A stretch of 36,944 nt of DNA from NCBI GenBank assembly GCA_012518835.1, contig JAAYRH010000046.1, forward strand, positions 1-36,944, given 5' to 3'. Made by a program: the position numbers and the translations under genes. Origin of the DNA: Aeromonadales bacterium. GTDB lineage: Bacteria; Pseudomonadota; Gammaproteobacteria; Enterobacterales; Aeromonadaceae. This document shows positions 26,263 through 34,331 of this stretch, piece by piece (position 1 is the first letter of the stretch; each line of letters starts with the position of its first letter). Under the pieces are notes generated by a model. It searched no databases. It saw only the letters and a program-made list of their open reading frames with translations, and was not told where the DNA came from.

Positions 26263-27531
26263 TTATTTTGGCAGCACCAAAATTGCTCTAAAGTCGTTGA
26301 CGTTAGTACGGGTTGGCCCGGTTTCTACTAAGGCATTTAACTGCGAGAAGAAGTTATAGCTGTCGTTATTTGCTAAGTATTTCTCAGCATCTAAGCCCCG
26401 CTTTTTAGCTTCGTCATACAGCTCGGGCCAAATTATGGCGCCGGCATTATCTTCGATGCCATCGATGCCGTCAGTATCGGCGGCTAGCGCATAAACACCG
26501 GCTTGGCCTTTGAGCTCATTGAATAGGCTCAGCATAAACTCACTATTACGACCACCACGGCCTTCGCCTTTAATGGTTACGGTGGTTTCACCGCCTGAGA
26601 TAATGACGCACGGTGCGGGAATAGGCTGACCACATTTTAAAATCTGCTTAGCAATGGCGGCGTGCACTTTAGCCACTTCACGGGCTTCACCTTCAATACC
26701 GTCTCCTAGCACCAGCGGCGTGATATTTAATTCACGGGCTTTAGCAGCACCGGCATCAATCGCATCTTGAGGTGTCGCTACCATATGAAATTCAGACTTG
26801 CTGAGGCGCTCATCACCGGGTTTAACGGTTTCTGACTCGGGGCTTTCTAACCAAGTACGCACCTGTGGGCTGACTTCAATATGGTAGTGCTCAAGAATAG
26901 AAAGCGCCTGCGCAGAAGTAGTCGGATCGGCCACCGTAGGGCCAGAGGCAATTACCGTGGGCTCGTCGCCGGGCACATCAGAGATACCTAGCGCAATTAA
27001 GCGGGCCGGATAAGTAGCTGCCGCTAAGCGACCGCCTTTAATAGCTGATAAATGCTTGCGCACGCAGTTCATTTCATCGATAGCGGCACCGGATCTAAGC
27101 AAGGCTTTGTTAATAGCTTGTTTGTCTGATAGTGCCAAGCCCGGAGCGGGTAGGCTTAATAAAGAAGAGCCACCGCCAGACAGCAAGCAAATCACTACAT
27201 CGTCTTCGCCTAGGCCAGTGACGAGCTCAAGCATTCGACGACCTACGCGCTCACCCGCATCATCGGGGACCGGGTGGGCGGCTTCAATGACTTCAATACG
27301 CTCACAGTGAGCACCGTGCTCGTAGCGAGTCACCACAAGGCCGGTGAGCTCACCTTCCCAAATGGCTTCTAGCTCGGCGGCCATAGAGGCTGCGGCTTTA
27401 CCAGCACCAATAACAACGGCTTTTTGACGAGTATCCTTAGGCAGGTATTCGGCCAAGTTACCTTTAGGCAGTGCTGCCGCAACGGCGCTGTCAAATAACT
27501 GCTGTAACAACTCCTTGGGGTGGATATCCAT
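26263..27531 (-). CDS. ttuD: Glycerate 2-kinase (MOFRL family)
   Basis: A 422-residue kinase of the GckA/TtuD type that phosphorylates D-glycerate to 2-phosphoglycerate, feeding glycolysis. Visible family segments are KAVVIGAGKAAASMAAELE, CLLSGGGSSLLSLP, MNCVRKHLSAIKGGRLA, ISDVPGDEPTVIASGP and the C-terminal MOFRL-type ISGGETTVTIKGEGRGGRNSE (in part GETTVTIKGEGRGGRNSE). The ATG has TCAGGAG upstream. It is the last gene of the glyoxylate operon. The 176-bp gap from glxR holds a hairpin-forming stretch (27674-27696) and a weak promoter-like pair (TTGTGC-N16-TATTCT on the minus strand). Partial independent expression is therefore possible. Confidence 0.92.
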   Translation of the reverse strand: MDIHPKELLQQLFDSAVAAALPKGNLAEYLPKDTRQKAVVIGAGKAAASMAAELEAIWEGELTGLVVTRYEHGAHCERIEVIEAAHPVPDDAGERVGRRMLELVTGLGEDDVVICLLSGGGSSLLSLPAPGLALSDKQAINKALLRSGAAIDEMNCVRKHLSAIKGGRLAAATYPARLIALGISDVPGDEPTVIASGPTVADPTTSAQALSILEHYHIEVSPQVRTWLESPESETVKPGDERLSKSEFHMVATPQDAIDAGAAKARELNITPLVLGDGIEGEAREVAKVHAAIAKQILKCGQPIPAPCVIISGGETTVTIKGEGRGGRNSEFMLSLFNELKGQAGVYALAADTDGIDGIEDNAGAIIWPELYDEAKKRGLDAEKYLANNDSYNFFSQLNALVETGPTRTNVNDFRAILVLPK

Positions 27532-27707
27532 TGCAATACTCCTGAAAAAACGGCTGTCTATAATTTAGAATAAAAGCGGGGTGGGGCAGCACAATTGATA
27601 ATGTAGATCTAACACAAAGCCCCCTGAGTGAAAGTCCATTGCTATCAATGCCTGCCCCGATTTAACGAGCTCGCAGTGCTTAATGCGCGCTGCGAACAAG
27701 TAAAGGC

Positions 27708-28595
27708 TTACTCACCACGAATATTGTGGTTAGCCAAATGCTCCAGCGCTTTAACTAGACCTGAGTGGTCCCAGTTCTGGCCGCCTAGGGCATTACAAGT
27801 ATTGAACAGCTCTTGTGCACCGGCAGTGTTGGGTAGAGAAACACCCAGTTCACGTGCACCGGTCAGTGCCAAGTTCAAGTCTTTCTGGTGTAGAGCAATA
27901 CGGAAGCCTGGGTCAAAGGTACCTTTAACCATACGCTCGCCGTGCACTTCTAGGATCTTAGAAGAAGCAAAACCGCCCATTAGCGCTTCGCGTACTTTGG
28001 CAGGATCAGCACCGGCTTTAGAGGCAAATACCAGCGCTTCAGCAACCGCTTCAATGTTGAGTGCAACAATGATTTGGTTAGCTACTTTAGTGGTTTGACC
28101 GTCACCGTTACCGCCTACTAGAGTAATGTTCTTACCCATGACTTCGAACAGTGGGTTAACTTTATCAAATACCGACTGCTCACCACCTACCATGATGGTT
28201 AAGGTTGCGTTAATCGCACCTACTTCACCGCCGGATACAGGTGCGTCTAGGAAGTCTGCACCAGTTTCGTTAACACGCTTAGCGATGTCTTTAGTAGCAA
28301 TCGGTGAGATTGAAGACATATCTACTACGATTTTACCTGCAGACAGACCTTCAGCGATGCCGTTTTCACCAAAGATAACGTCTTCTACCTGAGGAGTATC
28401 CGGTACCATGGTGATAATTACTTCAGCTGCTTCAGCTACTGCTTTTGGCGTAGCTAGTGCAATACCGTTGTCGCCCAGCAACTCAGCAGGTGCTTTGTTG
28501 TAGTGCTCAGAGAAATAAAGAGTGTGACCTGCTTTTTGCAGATTCTCAGCCATGGGCTTACCCATGATACCGGTACCAATGAAACCTATTTTCAT
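27708..28595 (-). CDS. glxR: Tartronate semialdehyde reductase (2-hydroxy-3-oxopropionate reductase)
   Basis: A 295-residue beta-hydroxyacid dehydrogenase that reduces tartronate semialdehyde to D-glycerate with NAD(P)H. The N-terminal MKIGFIGTGIMGKPMAENL carries the dinucleotide-binding GxGxxG. The substrate loop DAPVSGGEVGA (117-127) and the catalytic Lys170 (GDGQTTKVANQ) are intact. The length equals that of GarR/GlxR. The ATG has GAAGGAA upstream. In the operon it follows hyi by 131 bp and precedes ttuD. GlxR and GarR cannot be told apart by sequence alone; the neighbour gcl favours GlxR. Confidence 0.94.
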   Translation of the reverse strand: MKIGFIGTGIMGKPMAENLQKAGHTLYFSEHYNKAPAELLGDNGIALATPKAVAEAAEVIITMVPDTPQVEDVIFGENGIAEGLSAGKIVVDMSSISPIATKDIAKRVNETGADFLDAPVSGGEVGAINATLTIMVGGEQSVFDKVNPLFEVMGKNITLVGGNGDGQTTKVANQIIVALNIEAVAEALVFASKAGADPAKVREALMGGFASSKILEVHGERMVKGTFDPGFRIALHQKDLNLALTGARELGVSLPNTAGAQELFNTCNALGGQNWDHSGLVKALEHLANHNIRGE

Positions 28596-28678
28596 GCTGT
28601 ATTCCTTCTTAGTTTTTGGAATAAATGAACATGCGATTTAATCGGCATACTCACTTATCTTAAACAATCCAAATGAAT

Positions 28679-28695
28679 GGCTGCCTAGTGCAGCC
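28679..28695 (-). other. Intercistronic hairpin between hyi and glxR
   Basis: GGCTGC (28679-28684) and GCAGCC (28690-28695) form a 6-bp GC-rich stem with loop CTAGT. There is no T-tract, so it is more likely to affect mRNA stability than to terminate. Confidence 0.4.
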
Positions 28696-28726
28696 ACTAC
28701 TTATATTAGGCCCTAACCTTGGTTTA

Positions 28727-29509
28727 TTAACCTAGGTTATAGTCTTTCAACCAGGTCAAACCAGCTTCGGTGGTAGTTGCTGGTTTGTACTCACAACCGA
28801 TCCAACCGTCATAGCCTACTTCGTCCAAGTACTTGAACAAGAAGTGGTAGTTGATTTCACCCGTACCAGGCTCGTTACGGCCGGGGTTGTCCGCCAGCTG
28901 TACGTGGTTAATGTTGGTGAGGTTGTTTTTAATAGTACGAGCGAGGTCGCCTTCCATGATCTGCATGTGGTAAATGTCATACTGCAGGTACAAGTTAGAG
29001 CTGCTCACTAGCGCACGAATAGACTGTGCCTGAGTGGTGTTGTTTAGGAAGAAACCTGGGATATCGATAGTGTTAATGGCTTCCATTACCAGCTTGATAC
29101 CTGCCGCTTCTAGCTTATCGGCAGCAAACTTAAGGTTAGCTACAAACGTGGCTTCAGCTTCGTCGTAAGAAACGCCTTCTGGCTGAATACCCGCCAAGCA
29201 ATTCACTTGGTTGTTGCCGAGTACTTTGGCGTACTCAATGGCCTTATCAACACCGGCCTGAAACTCTTCAACACGGTCAGGATGGCAAGCAATGCCGCGC
29301 TCGCCGCCGTCCCAGTCACCGGCTGGCAGGTTAAATAGCACCTGAGTCAGACCATTGGCGTCTAATTTGGCTTTAATGTCTTGTGCTGTTTCCGCATAAG
29401 GGAACAAATATTCTACACCCTTAAAGCCTGCCTTAGCGGCAGCTTCAAAGCGGTCCATAAAGTCCACTTCGGTAAACAACATAGACAAGTTGGCAGCTAG
29501 TTTTGGCAT
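28727..29509 (-). CDS. hyi: Hydroxypyruvate isomerase
   Basis: A 260-residue TIM-barrel isomerase (E. coli Hyi 258) that interconverts hydroxypyruvate and tartronate semialdehyde. The start PKLAANLSMLFTEVDFMDRF and the segments LVMEAINTIDIPGFFLNNT (metal/catalytic Glu) and GWIGCEYKPATTTEAGL match the family. The ATG has AAGGAC upstream. It lies between gcl and glxR, the usual place. Assignment is secure. Confidence 0.95.
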   Translation of the reverse strand: MPKLAANLSMLFTEVDFMDRFEAAAKAGFKGVEYLFPYAETAQDIKAKLDANGLTQVLFNLPAGDWDGGERGIACHPDRVEEFQAGVDKAIEYAKVLGNNQVNCLAGIQPEGVSYDEAEATFVANLKFAADKLEAAGIKLVMEAINTIDIPGFFLNNTTQAQSIRALVSSSNLYLQYDIYHMQIMEGDLARTIKNNLTNINHVQLADNPGRNEPGTGEINYHFLFKYLDEVGYDGWIGCEYKPATTTEAGLTWLKDYNLG

Positions 29510-29542
29510 AACGATGTCCTTAAATTAGTTGGGGGCAAGAAC

Positions 29543-29568
29543 AAGCCCAGCAAGTAACGGCTGGGCTT
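29543..29568. other. Hairpin between gcl and hyi
   Basis: AAGCCCAGC (29543-29551) and GCTGGGCTT (29560-29568) form a perfect 9-bp stem. The long T-tract lies on the plus-strand side (GGTTTTTT). In the direction of the gcl operon only GTTCTTG follows, so it would be a weak attenuator or an mRNA-stabilising hairpin protecting gcl message. Confidence 0.5.
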
Positions 29569-29587
29569 GGTTTTTTAGGTAGCTAAC

Positions 29588-31363
29588 TTAATCGAGCAAA
29601 GAGATAGCGGTTGGGGCGTCGAGGCCTTTTTCGGCTAATTCTTCAAACTCATTAACGGCGTCAATTTCTACACCCATAGAGATGTTAGTGACACGCTCTA
29701 GAATAATTTCTACAACCACAGGCACTTGGTGTTCAGCCATCAGCTTCTTAGCTTCTTCTAGTGCTGGTGCAATATCTTCTGGCTTGAATACGCGCAGTGC
29801 TTTACAGCCTAGGCCTTCAACCACTTTCTTGTGGTCAACACCGTACTCGCCTAACTCAGGAGAGTTGATGTTTTCAAATGACAGCTGAACACAGAAGTCC
29901 ATGTCAAAGCCACGCTGTGCTTGGCGGATCAATCCTAAGTAGGAGTTGTTAACCAGTACGTGGATGTAGGGCAGTTTAAACTGTGCGCCTACGGCCAGCT
30001 CTTCAATCATGAACTGGAAGTCATAGTCGCCTGACAGCGCCACTACTTTTTTATTCTTATCGGCAGCACATACACCCAGAGCAGCAGAGATGGTCCAACC
30101 TAAGGGGCCAGCTTGACCACAGTTGATCCAGTTGCGTGGCTCATAGACGTGCAGGAACTGCGCCGCAGCAATTTGTGACAAACCAATGGTGGATACATAA
30201 GTGGTATCGCGGCCAAACGCTTTGTTCATTTCTTCGTAGACACGCTGTGGTTTAATTGGCGTGTTGTCGAAGTGAGTCTTACGCTGCATGGTGCGCTTAC
30301 GCTCTTGACACTCAGCAACCCAAGCACTGCGATCTTTTAGTTTGCCTGCGGCTTTCCACTCTTTAGCTACTTCAATGAACAAGTCCAGTGCAGCACCGGC
30401 GTCAGAAGTAATACCTAGGTCGGGGTTAAATACGCGACCAATTTGTGTCGGCTCAATGTCAACGTGGACAAACTTGCGGCCTTTGGTGTAAACGTCTACT
30501 GAACCGGTGTGACGGTTAGCCCAACGGTTACCAATACCAAGTATAAAGTCAGAAGCAAGAACAGTCGCATTACCGTAGCGGTGTGAGGTTTGCAGACCAC
30601 ACATACCTGCCATCAGTTTGTGATCGTCAGGAATAGTGCCCCAACCCATCAGAGTCGGAACAACAGGAACGTTTACCAGCTCGGCAAACTCAGTCAGCTG
30701 TGCAGAAGCGTCAGCGTTAATAACACCACCACCAGATACTAACAGTGGTTTATCTGACTCATTTAGCATGGTCAGTGCTTTTTCAATCTGAATGCGGTTA
30801 GCTTGAGGCTTATAAGGAGTCAGGGACTGATACGCTTCTGGATCGAAGTCAATTTCTTCCATCTGGACATCAAAAGGCATATCGATCAGTACAGGACCTG
30901 GGCGGCCTGAGCGCATGATATGGAATGCTTTTTGGAAAGTGCCTGGCAACTGAGCGGCTTCCATTACGGTTACAGCCCACTTAGTTACTGGCTTAGCAAT
31001 AGACTCAATGTCGACGGCTTGGAAATCTTCTTTGTGCATACGAGCACGAGGTGCTTGACCGGTAATACACAAAATTGGAATAGAATCAGCAGAAGCTGAG
31101 TATAAACCGGTGATCATGTCGGTACCGGCAGGGCCAGAAGTACCAATACACACCCCAATGTTACCTGGGTTGGCACGGGTATAGCCTTCGGCCATGTGTG
31201 AGGCACCTTCAACGTGGCGAGCCAGTACGTGATCAATAGAGCCTAAACCGCGAAGTGCTGCGTAAAAAGGGTTAATAGCGGCGCCGGGCACACCAAATGC
31301 TTTATTTACACCTTCCAACTCAAGGATCTTGGCGACTGCGTCGATTGCTTTCATTTTAGCCAT
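29588..31363 (-). CDS. gcl: Glyoxylate carboligase (tartronate-semialdehyde synthase)
   Basis: A 591-residue ThDP- and FAD-dependent enzyme that joins two glyoxylates to tartronate semialdehyde and CO2. The E. coli protein starts in the same way (MAKMxAxDA). Residue 51 is Val in LARHVEG, where most ThDP enzymes have the catalytic Glu; this exchange is the hallmark of glyoxylate carboligase. The ThDP segment ([19 protein letters not shown]) and the [13 protein letters not shown] and [12 protein letters not shown] regions are intact. It is the first gene of gcl-hyi-glxR-ttuD. The ribosome-binding site is weak (GGAT). An IclR-like palindrome and a promoter lie upstream. Confidence 0.97.
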   Translation of the reverse strand: MAKMKAIDAVAKILELEGVNKAFGVPGAAINPFYAALRGLGSIDHVLARHVEGASHMAEGYTRANPGNIGVCIGTSGPAGTDMITGLYSASADSIPILCITGQAPRARMHKEDFQAVDIESIAKPVTKWAVTVMEAAQLPGTFQKAFHIMRSGRPGPVLIDMPFDVQMEEIDFDPEAYQSLTPYKPQANRIQIEKALTMLNESDKPLLVSGGGVINADASAQLTEFAELVNVPVVPTLMGWGTIPDDHKLMAGMCGLQTSHRYGNATVLASDFILGIGNRWANRHTGSVDVYTKGRKFVHVDIEPTQIGRVFNPDLGITSDAGAALDLFIEVAKEWKAAGKLKDRSAWVAECQERKRTMQRKTHFDNTPIKPQRVYEEMNKAFGRDTTYVSTIGLSQIAAAQFLHVYEPRNWINCGQAGPLGWTISAALGVCAADKNKKVVALSGDYDFQFMIEELAVGAQFKLPYIHVLVNNSYLGLIRQAQRGFDMDFCVQLSFENINSPELGEYGVDHKKVVEGLGCKALRVFKPEDIAPALEEAKKLMAEHQVPVVVEIILERVTNISMGVEIDAVNEFEELAEKGLDAPTAISLLD

Positions 31364-31475
31364 AATCTGTATCCATTCATTTGAGGTGCTCTCGGCACCA
31401 TTGTTGATTATTTATGGTCGATGGCGGGACATCTGCTTAGTGAGAGCAGTTAACAACCCCGCAACCCATACCCTG

Positions 31476-31503
31476 ATGATACAAAAAAAACTGTGACGAT
31501 CAA
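31476..31503 (-). promoter_or_regulatory. Probable sigma-70 promoter of gcl operon
   Basis: On the minus strand TTGATC (31498-31503), a 16-base spacer and TATCAT (31476-31481), about 113 bases upstream of the gcl start. Confidence 0.5.
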
Positions 31504-31511
31504 CATGTTTT

Positions 31512-31526
31512 TGGAAATCATTTTTA
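31512..31526 (+). promoter_or_regulatory. IclR-type operator candidate upstream of gcl
   Basis: TGGAAATCATTTTTA matches 12 of the 14 fixed positions of TGGAAAT-N-ATTTCCA, the palindrome I recall for E. coli IclR. It lies 9 bp upstream of the proposed -35, a suitable place for an IclR-family regulator. The mismatched bases lie in the right half-site. Confidence 0.45.
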
Positions 31527-31974
31527 TAATGCGGAAAACCTTGGCGGCTTTGCCGAAACCTGTCGATGTCTTGTTTTTAATGTAACCAGTTGTTTTTATA
31601 AGTTTTATTTGAGAGTGAATATAACCCAGCGACAATAATTGTTACCTAACTGCTGCTGTTCTACATTTAGAGCGCTCCTGCTCTTAGACATGAGCCGCAG
31701 CTATAGTAACAATAATATGACGAAATAAACATTTGATACAGTTTTTGATTACAATTTTGTGAACAATTAACTTATCTCTTTTATATAAACGAAGTGCTCT
31801 GCTACTTTTTGCACAGCCATAAAGAAGGGTGGCGTTAGCGTGCTCTGTCGAGATAAAAGCAGCAGTATCGTGGTCGGGTACTTGACAGCCTGCTTACTTA
31901 TGACGAGCAGATGTCAGAACCGAAAAGAGCGTAGTGGTGCAGTTTGTGTGAGCTTCTTCTAAGAAATTACCATC

Positions 31975-32027
31975 TTTGTGCGGCGCACAAAAATAAGCTT
32001 GCAATGCATCTTTGTGCGGTGCAGTAT
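31975..32027 (+). promoter_or_regulatory. Three TGC-N3-GCA palindromes upstream of phasin 1 (candidate PhaR operators)
   Basis: TGC-GGC-GCA at 31979-31987 sits inside the longer perfect inverted repeat TTTGTGC-N3-GCACAAA (31975-31991). TGC-AAT-GCA lies at 32000-32008 and TGC-GGT-GCA at 32015-32023. The outer two share ATCTTTGTGCGG as a direct repeat 36 bp apart. The core resembles the PhbF/PhaR motif TG-N-TGC-N3-GCAA reported for Herbaspirillum, as I recall it. PhaR is encoded nearby. Confidence 0.6.
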
Positions 32028-32119
32028 ATGTGGTGTACGCCGCAGACAGGGAAGTAGAGTAATGAGACATTTCTTGTTTGGCGTGCTTGGAAGCTAGCCC
32101 TCACTCTCAGGAGATAAAG

Positions 32120-32809
32120 ATGTCACTATTTGATTTTACTAAATTACAAGCGGTACAACAGAACAACCTAAACCTAGTACAAGGTTTAGCCAACAATTTG
32201 TTTGCTGGTGCCACTAAGCTTGGCAAACTGCAGCAAGACACATTAACCGAACTGCACACCGCACAAAATGACTACACTAAACAGTTGTTTGCCGTGCGTG
32301 ATGTTAAAGATTTCTTTGAACTGCAAAGTGCTTTCTTTAGCCCCAGCGCTTTATTAGAGCGCCAGTTAAACTTTAACCGCGAAGTAGTTGCAGTGTTAAC
32401 TGAAAGCCAGCAGCAAGTAAGTCAGTTTGCCGAGCAGCAAGCGTCTAGTAATCGTCAGCAGTTTAACGAAGCACTGGAGCAGTTAATTGGGCAAGCCCCC
32501 GTTGGCGCCGAGGCTGCCGTATCTGTACTGAAAAACGCTATCGCCAGTGCTAACGAGGCTTATGAGAAAACACAAGCTGCTACCAAAAATGCTGCTGATA
32601 TTGCCGATCAAGCAATTAAGCAAGCTGCAGAGCAGTCAGAAAAAGCGGCCCGTGAAGCCATTGAAGCTGCAGAAAAAAATATCAGCCAAGCCACTGCTAC
32701 CGCTAACACCGTAGCTGAGCAAACTAAAGCTGCTAGCGAAGCGGTAGTTGCTCAAGCAGCTAAAGCTAATAGCGATGCAAAAGCTAGCCGTACTGGCGCT
32801 AAAGCTTAA
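32120..32809 (+). CDS. Phasin (PHA granule-associated protein) 1
   Basis: A 229-residue protein coating polyhydroxyalkanoate granules and limiting their coalescence. The N-terminal half has the Phasin_2-like pattern (FDFTKLQAVQQNNLNLVQGL; YTKQLFAVRDVKDFFELQSAFFSPSALLERQL, of which DFFELQSAFF is the core). The rest is an Ala/Gln/Glu-rich amphipathic helix or coiled coil ending in a basic Ala/Lys tail. I chose the ATG at 32120 because it has AGGAG eight bases upstream; the earlier TTG at 32078 has none. Three PhaR-like sites precede it and a terminator follows. It is paralogous to the phasin at 33279. Confidence 0.9.
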   Translation: MSLFDFTKLQAVQQNNLNLVQGLANNLFAGATKLGKLQQDTLTELHTAQNDYTKQLFAVRDVKDFFELQSAFFSPSALLERQLNFNREVVAVLTESQQQVSQFAEQQASSNRQQFNEALEQLIGQAPVGAEAAVSVLKNAIASANEAYEKTQAATKNAADIADQAIKQAAEQSEKAAREAIEAAEKNISQATATANTVAEQTKAASEAVVAQAAKANSDAKASRTGAKA

Positions 32810-32892
32810 TTAGAGCAAACCTGCTAAAAATAAATTAAGCGGTAATCAGCGCTTAATACTAAGCTAACCAAGATCTATCTCGATTAGCTGTT

Positions 32893-32924
32893 GGCGATAA
32901 AGAACTTTCTTTATCGCCTTTTTT
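32893..32924 (+). terminator. Rho-independent terminator of phasin 1
   Basis: GGCGATAAAGAA (32893-32904) and TTCTTTATCGCC (32907-32918) form a perfect stem, followed by TTTTTT. The GGCGATAAAG/CTTTATCGCC part recurs after the second phasin. Confidence 0.92.
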
Positions 32925-33164
32925 ATGTCTGCTTTATTTCTCTGTGCTCGCCCAGCTAACCCTTTGTCTTTTCAGTCACTATTTATATATTTCATTTTGC
33001 ATGGCAGCAATTGAGCCAGTTAGAGAACAAGTTTAAGTACGAAAAGTGTGTGCTAGTGTATATTACATAAACGTAAATCATGGCTAATATAGTGGCTTAT
33101 ACTAGCCTTTATGGTAGGAAAGTAGCACTTATAGTGAACCGTTATGATGAGTTTTACTTTGTTT

Positions 33165-33173
33165 TGCAGTGCA
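33165..33173 (+). promoter_or_regulatory. TGC-N3-GCA palindrome upstream of phasin 2 (candidate PhaR operator)
   Basis: TGCAGTGCA, preceded by TTT, lies 105 bp upstream of the phasin 2 start. It has the same core as the sites before phasin 1. Confidence 0.45.
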
Positions 33174-33278
33174 TGGTAGCGAGTGGAGCTAATGCTAAAC
33201 AACCAGCGATCTAGCGTCCTGATATAACTCTATTTAGGGCGAGCTCTTTAACGCTACTCATATTATCAGGAGGTAGAA

Positions 33279-34262
33279 ATGTCATCCTTTAGTCTTTCTC
33301 AACAGTCGACTGTTCAGCAGTATCCTTTTAACCTAATTAGTAGGTTATGGGTGGAAGCACCTAAGCTGAGCCAAGTACAACAAGAGGTAGCAACGCAGCT
33401 ACAACAACATCAAGCTAATTACTTTAAACAGCTTTTTGAGCTGCAAAATACTTTTTTTAATCCAGGTACACTATTAAGCCATCAGCTCAGCTTTAACTGT
33501 GCGGTGCTAGCCACTTTGATGGGAGCGCATCAGCAAGTAAGTGAGCTAACGCAGCAGCAACTGACTCAGGCGCACCAGCAGTTGCGTGATACCCTGCAAC
33601 AGATAGCCGATGAAGTGCCTAGCAATGCTGAGCCGGTTGCCACAATGTTGAAGTCGATGCTGACCACCATGAATAATACTTATCAGCAAGCTCATGCGGG
33701 TAGCCAACAAGCTGTGAAGCTCACTCATCAAGTAGTTAAGCAGACGGCAGAGCAAACTCAGCAAATCGCCGAGCAGGCGAGTCGCTCGCTCGAGCAAAGC
33801 ATGAGCGATGCTAATGCCGTGGTGAGTAAAAATGGTGGCGCTGCCTCTAAGACTGCGGATCATAAAGCAGCCAGTGCTAGCGATAAACCTGCTAGTTCAG
33901 AGATTGAGCCTGCTGAGCCGGCTCGTGAAGAGCTAAAGCAAGCGATAGCTGAGGGCGAAAAAGCAGCGCCTCAAGCAAGCAACGCCGCCAGCTCAGCGGC
34001 TAAGCCAGCGCCTCAACAAGTGAGTGATGCAGTAAAAAATGTTATAGCAGATGAGAAGGCTTCTACACCGAGCGCTGCGGCGGCGACAAAAACCGAAGCT
34101 GCCGCCACACAGGCCAGCGAAAACGTTAAAGTAGCGGTCACTCCTGCTGCAAAAGAAGTGAGTGAAGCCACTAACGTCGCAGACGCTGCTTCGCCAAGCA
34201 AAGCGCCAGTCGCGCAGAGCGGCAAAAATAACAAAGGAGCTCGTAAAGGAGCTAAGCCGTAA
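33279..34262 (+). CDS. Phasin 2, with long Ala/Lys/Ser-rich tail
   Basis: A 327-residue paralogue of phasin 1. Residues about 15-175 align by eye (YFKQLFELQNTFFNPGTLL against DFFELQSAFFSPSALL; QVSELTQQQL against QVSQFAEQQ; HQVVKQTAEQTQQIAEQA against DQAIKQAAEQSEKAAREA). From about residue 185 the protein becomes a low-complexity tail of Ala, Ser, Lys, Glu and Pro ending in the basic KNNKGARKGAKP. This recalls AlgP/histone H1-like or nucleoid-binding phasin tails such as PhaM/PhaF. Such a tail could bind DNA and tether granules to the nucleoid; that is inference. The ribosome-binding site AGGAGG is very strong. It is convergent with phaR. Confidence 0.88.
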   Translation: MSSFSLSQQSTVQQYPFNLISRLWVEAPKLSQVQQEVATQLQQHQANYFKQLFELQNTFFNPGTLLSHQLSFNCAVLATLMGAHQQVSELTQQQLTQAHQQLRDTLQQIADEVPSNAEPVATMLKSMLTTMNNTYQQAHAGSQQAVKLTHQVVKQTAEQTQQIAEQASRSLEQSMSDANAVVSKNGGAASKTADHKAASASDKPASSEIEPAEPAREELKQAIAEGEKAAPQASNAASSAAKPAPQQVSDAVKNVIADEKASTPSAAAATKTEAAATQASENVKVAVTPAAKEVSEATNVADAASPSKAPVAQSGKNNKGARKGAKP

Positions 34263-34300
34263 AAAACGTTAATGAATAAAACGCATTAAGCGTGCTAAAA

Positions 34301-34331
34301 GGCGATAAAGGTTATTCTTTATCGCCTTTTT
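34301..34331. terminator. Terminator of phasin 2, overlapping the phaR stop
   Basis: GGCGATAAAG (34301-34310) and CTTTATCGCC (34317-34326) with a 6-base loop, then TTTTT. The right arm encodes the last residues of PhaR. A short T-run also exists on the minus strand (34297-34300), so it may work both ways. The stem is the same as in the phasin 1 terminator. Confidence 0.88.

Larger units (their letters stand above)
31364..32119. other. 756-bp regulatory gap between gcl and the first phasin
   Basis: No convincing gene. The left part holds the gcl promoter and a possible IclR operator; the right part holds three TGC-N3-GCA sites before the phasin. The middle (about 31620-31960) is AT-rich with a small perfect palindrome ACAATAATTGT (31632-31642), and I see nothing else I can name there. 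An 11-codon frame (32063-32098) just before the phasin is probably chance. Confidence 0.6.
32810..33278. other. 469-bp gap between the two phasin genes
   Basis: Holds the phasin 1 terminator (32893-32924), an AT-rich stretch, and one TGC-AGT-GCA palindrome (33165-33173). I see no gene. The second phasin therefore probably has its own promoter. Confidence 0.6.

Noticed and set aside
27628..28098. 156-codon plus-strand frame over glxR
   Set aside because: It is antisense to a clear glxR gene and has no motif or ribosome-binding site.
31450..31635. 61-codon minus-strand frame upstream of gcl
   Set aside because: It lies across the gcl promoter region, has low-complexity AT-rich content and no recognisable motif.
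32063..32098. 11-codon leader frame (MRHFLFGVLGS) before phasin 1
   Set aside because: Ribosome-binding signal is weak and no attenuator follows; short frames of this kind are expected by chance.
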